DNA from: SAR202 cluster bacterium AD-804-J14_MRT_500m
GTDB lineage: Bacteria > Chloroflexota > Dehalococcoidia > UBA3495 > GCA-2712585
Direction of reading: 5' to 3'
DNA: 24,813 nt
NCBI GenBank assembly: GCA_009391275.1
Contig: VEXF01000025.1
Span: 1-24,813, forward strand
Shown: piece after piece, positions 24,666 through 24,813 of the stretch
How positions within the stretch are numbered: the stretch's first letter is position 1
Layout: each line of letters opens with the position of its first letter
Translations under genes and position numbers: made by a program
The notes under the pieces: generated by a model
What the model was told of the DNA's origin: nothing
The model's input: only the letters and a program-made list of their open reading frames with translations
Database searches by the model: none

Positions 24666-24813
24666 AGAATCACCTCGTACTATAATTGTCTCCCATCGAA
24701 GTTTATGGATCGTTTTCAACTGGCATAGAGTCGACAACTGGGGAGTTATTACCGGTCAGAATCCTGCAATTTCGTTTTGTTCCCCAAAAACCGTTCTGAA
24801 AACAGCGCATATC

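Noticed and set aside
1..24813. tRNA or rRNA genes, CRISPR arrays, insertion sequences, phage genes, origin or dif-like sites
   Set aside because: I looked for conserved tRNA arms, direct-repeat arrays, transposase frames with inverted repeats and DnaA-box clusters by eye and saw none; a tool search could still find a weak case.

Overview
The window is ordinary bacterial chromosome, densely packed with housekeeping genes, and it reads intact from end to end. I see no phage, transposon, CRISPR array, rRNA or tRNA. The gene set points to Chloroflexota, most likely a Dehalococcoidia/SAR202-type marine or groundwater lineage. The pointers are a one-piece AccD-AccA carboxyltransferase, an rpsP-khpA pair, an RNase J-FtsK-type-4 UDG run, a stand-alone cobalamin-binding mutase subunit beside an acyl-CoA dehydrogenase, moderate GC and frequent GTG/TTG starts. 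This assignment rests on gene content and memory of the families, not on a search.

Layout. 124-2139 (+): a two-gene ABC-2 type exporter (ATPase and permease). 2321-7781 (-): pheS, a 255-bp gap with its own possible promoter, then pheT, moeA and a small cysteine-containing protein of unknown function. The last three are joined by a 4-bp overlap and a 2-bp gap. 7999-8483 (+): rpsP and khpA, driven by a near-consensus promoter back-to-back with that of pheS and closed by a clear intrinsic terminator. 8663-10552 (+): yebC, ruvC, ruvA, without ruvB. 10824-14102 (+): uvrB, then a free-standing MIP18/DUF59 protein and an Mrp/ApbC-type ATPase. 14182-20630 (-): the fused accDA, ftsK, rnj (RNase J) and a type-4 uracil-DNA glycosylase. 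20776-22747 (-): rpmF, fabD, nusB, acpP, transcribed from a strong promoter with a leader of about 160 nt. 23005-24665 (-): the cobalamin-binding domain protein and an acyl-CoA dehydrogenase.

Functional themes are translation (PheRS, S16, L32, KhpA, YebC), DNA repair and segregation (RuvA, RuvC, UvrB, UDG, FtsK), fatty-acid synthesis and degradation (AccDA, FabD, ACP, acyl-CoA dehydrogenase, mutase subunit), RNA turnover (RNase J, NusB) and cofactor or Fe-S handling (MoeA, DUF59, Mrp). Several starts were moved from the longest reading frame on the basis of Shine-Dalgarno (SD) sequences, promoters and family N-termini (pheT, pheS, rpsP, rnj, UDG, nusB, acyl-CoA dehydrogenase).

I did not find a clearly new multi-gene system. 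The best candidates for a second look are the uncharacterised Cys/winged-helix-like protein coupled to pheT-moeA, and the Mrp-type ATPase that lacks the usual CxxC cluster ligands and is paired with a separate DUF59 protein.
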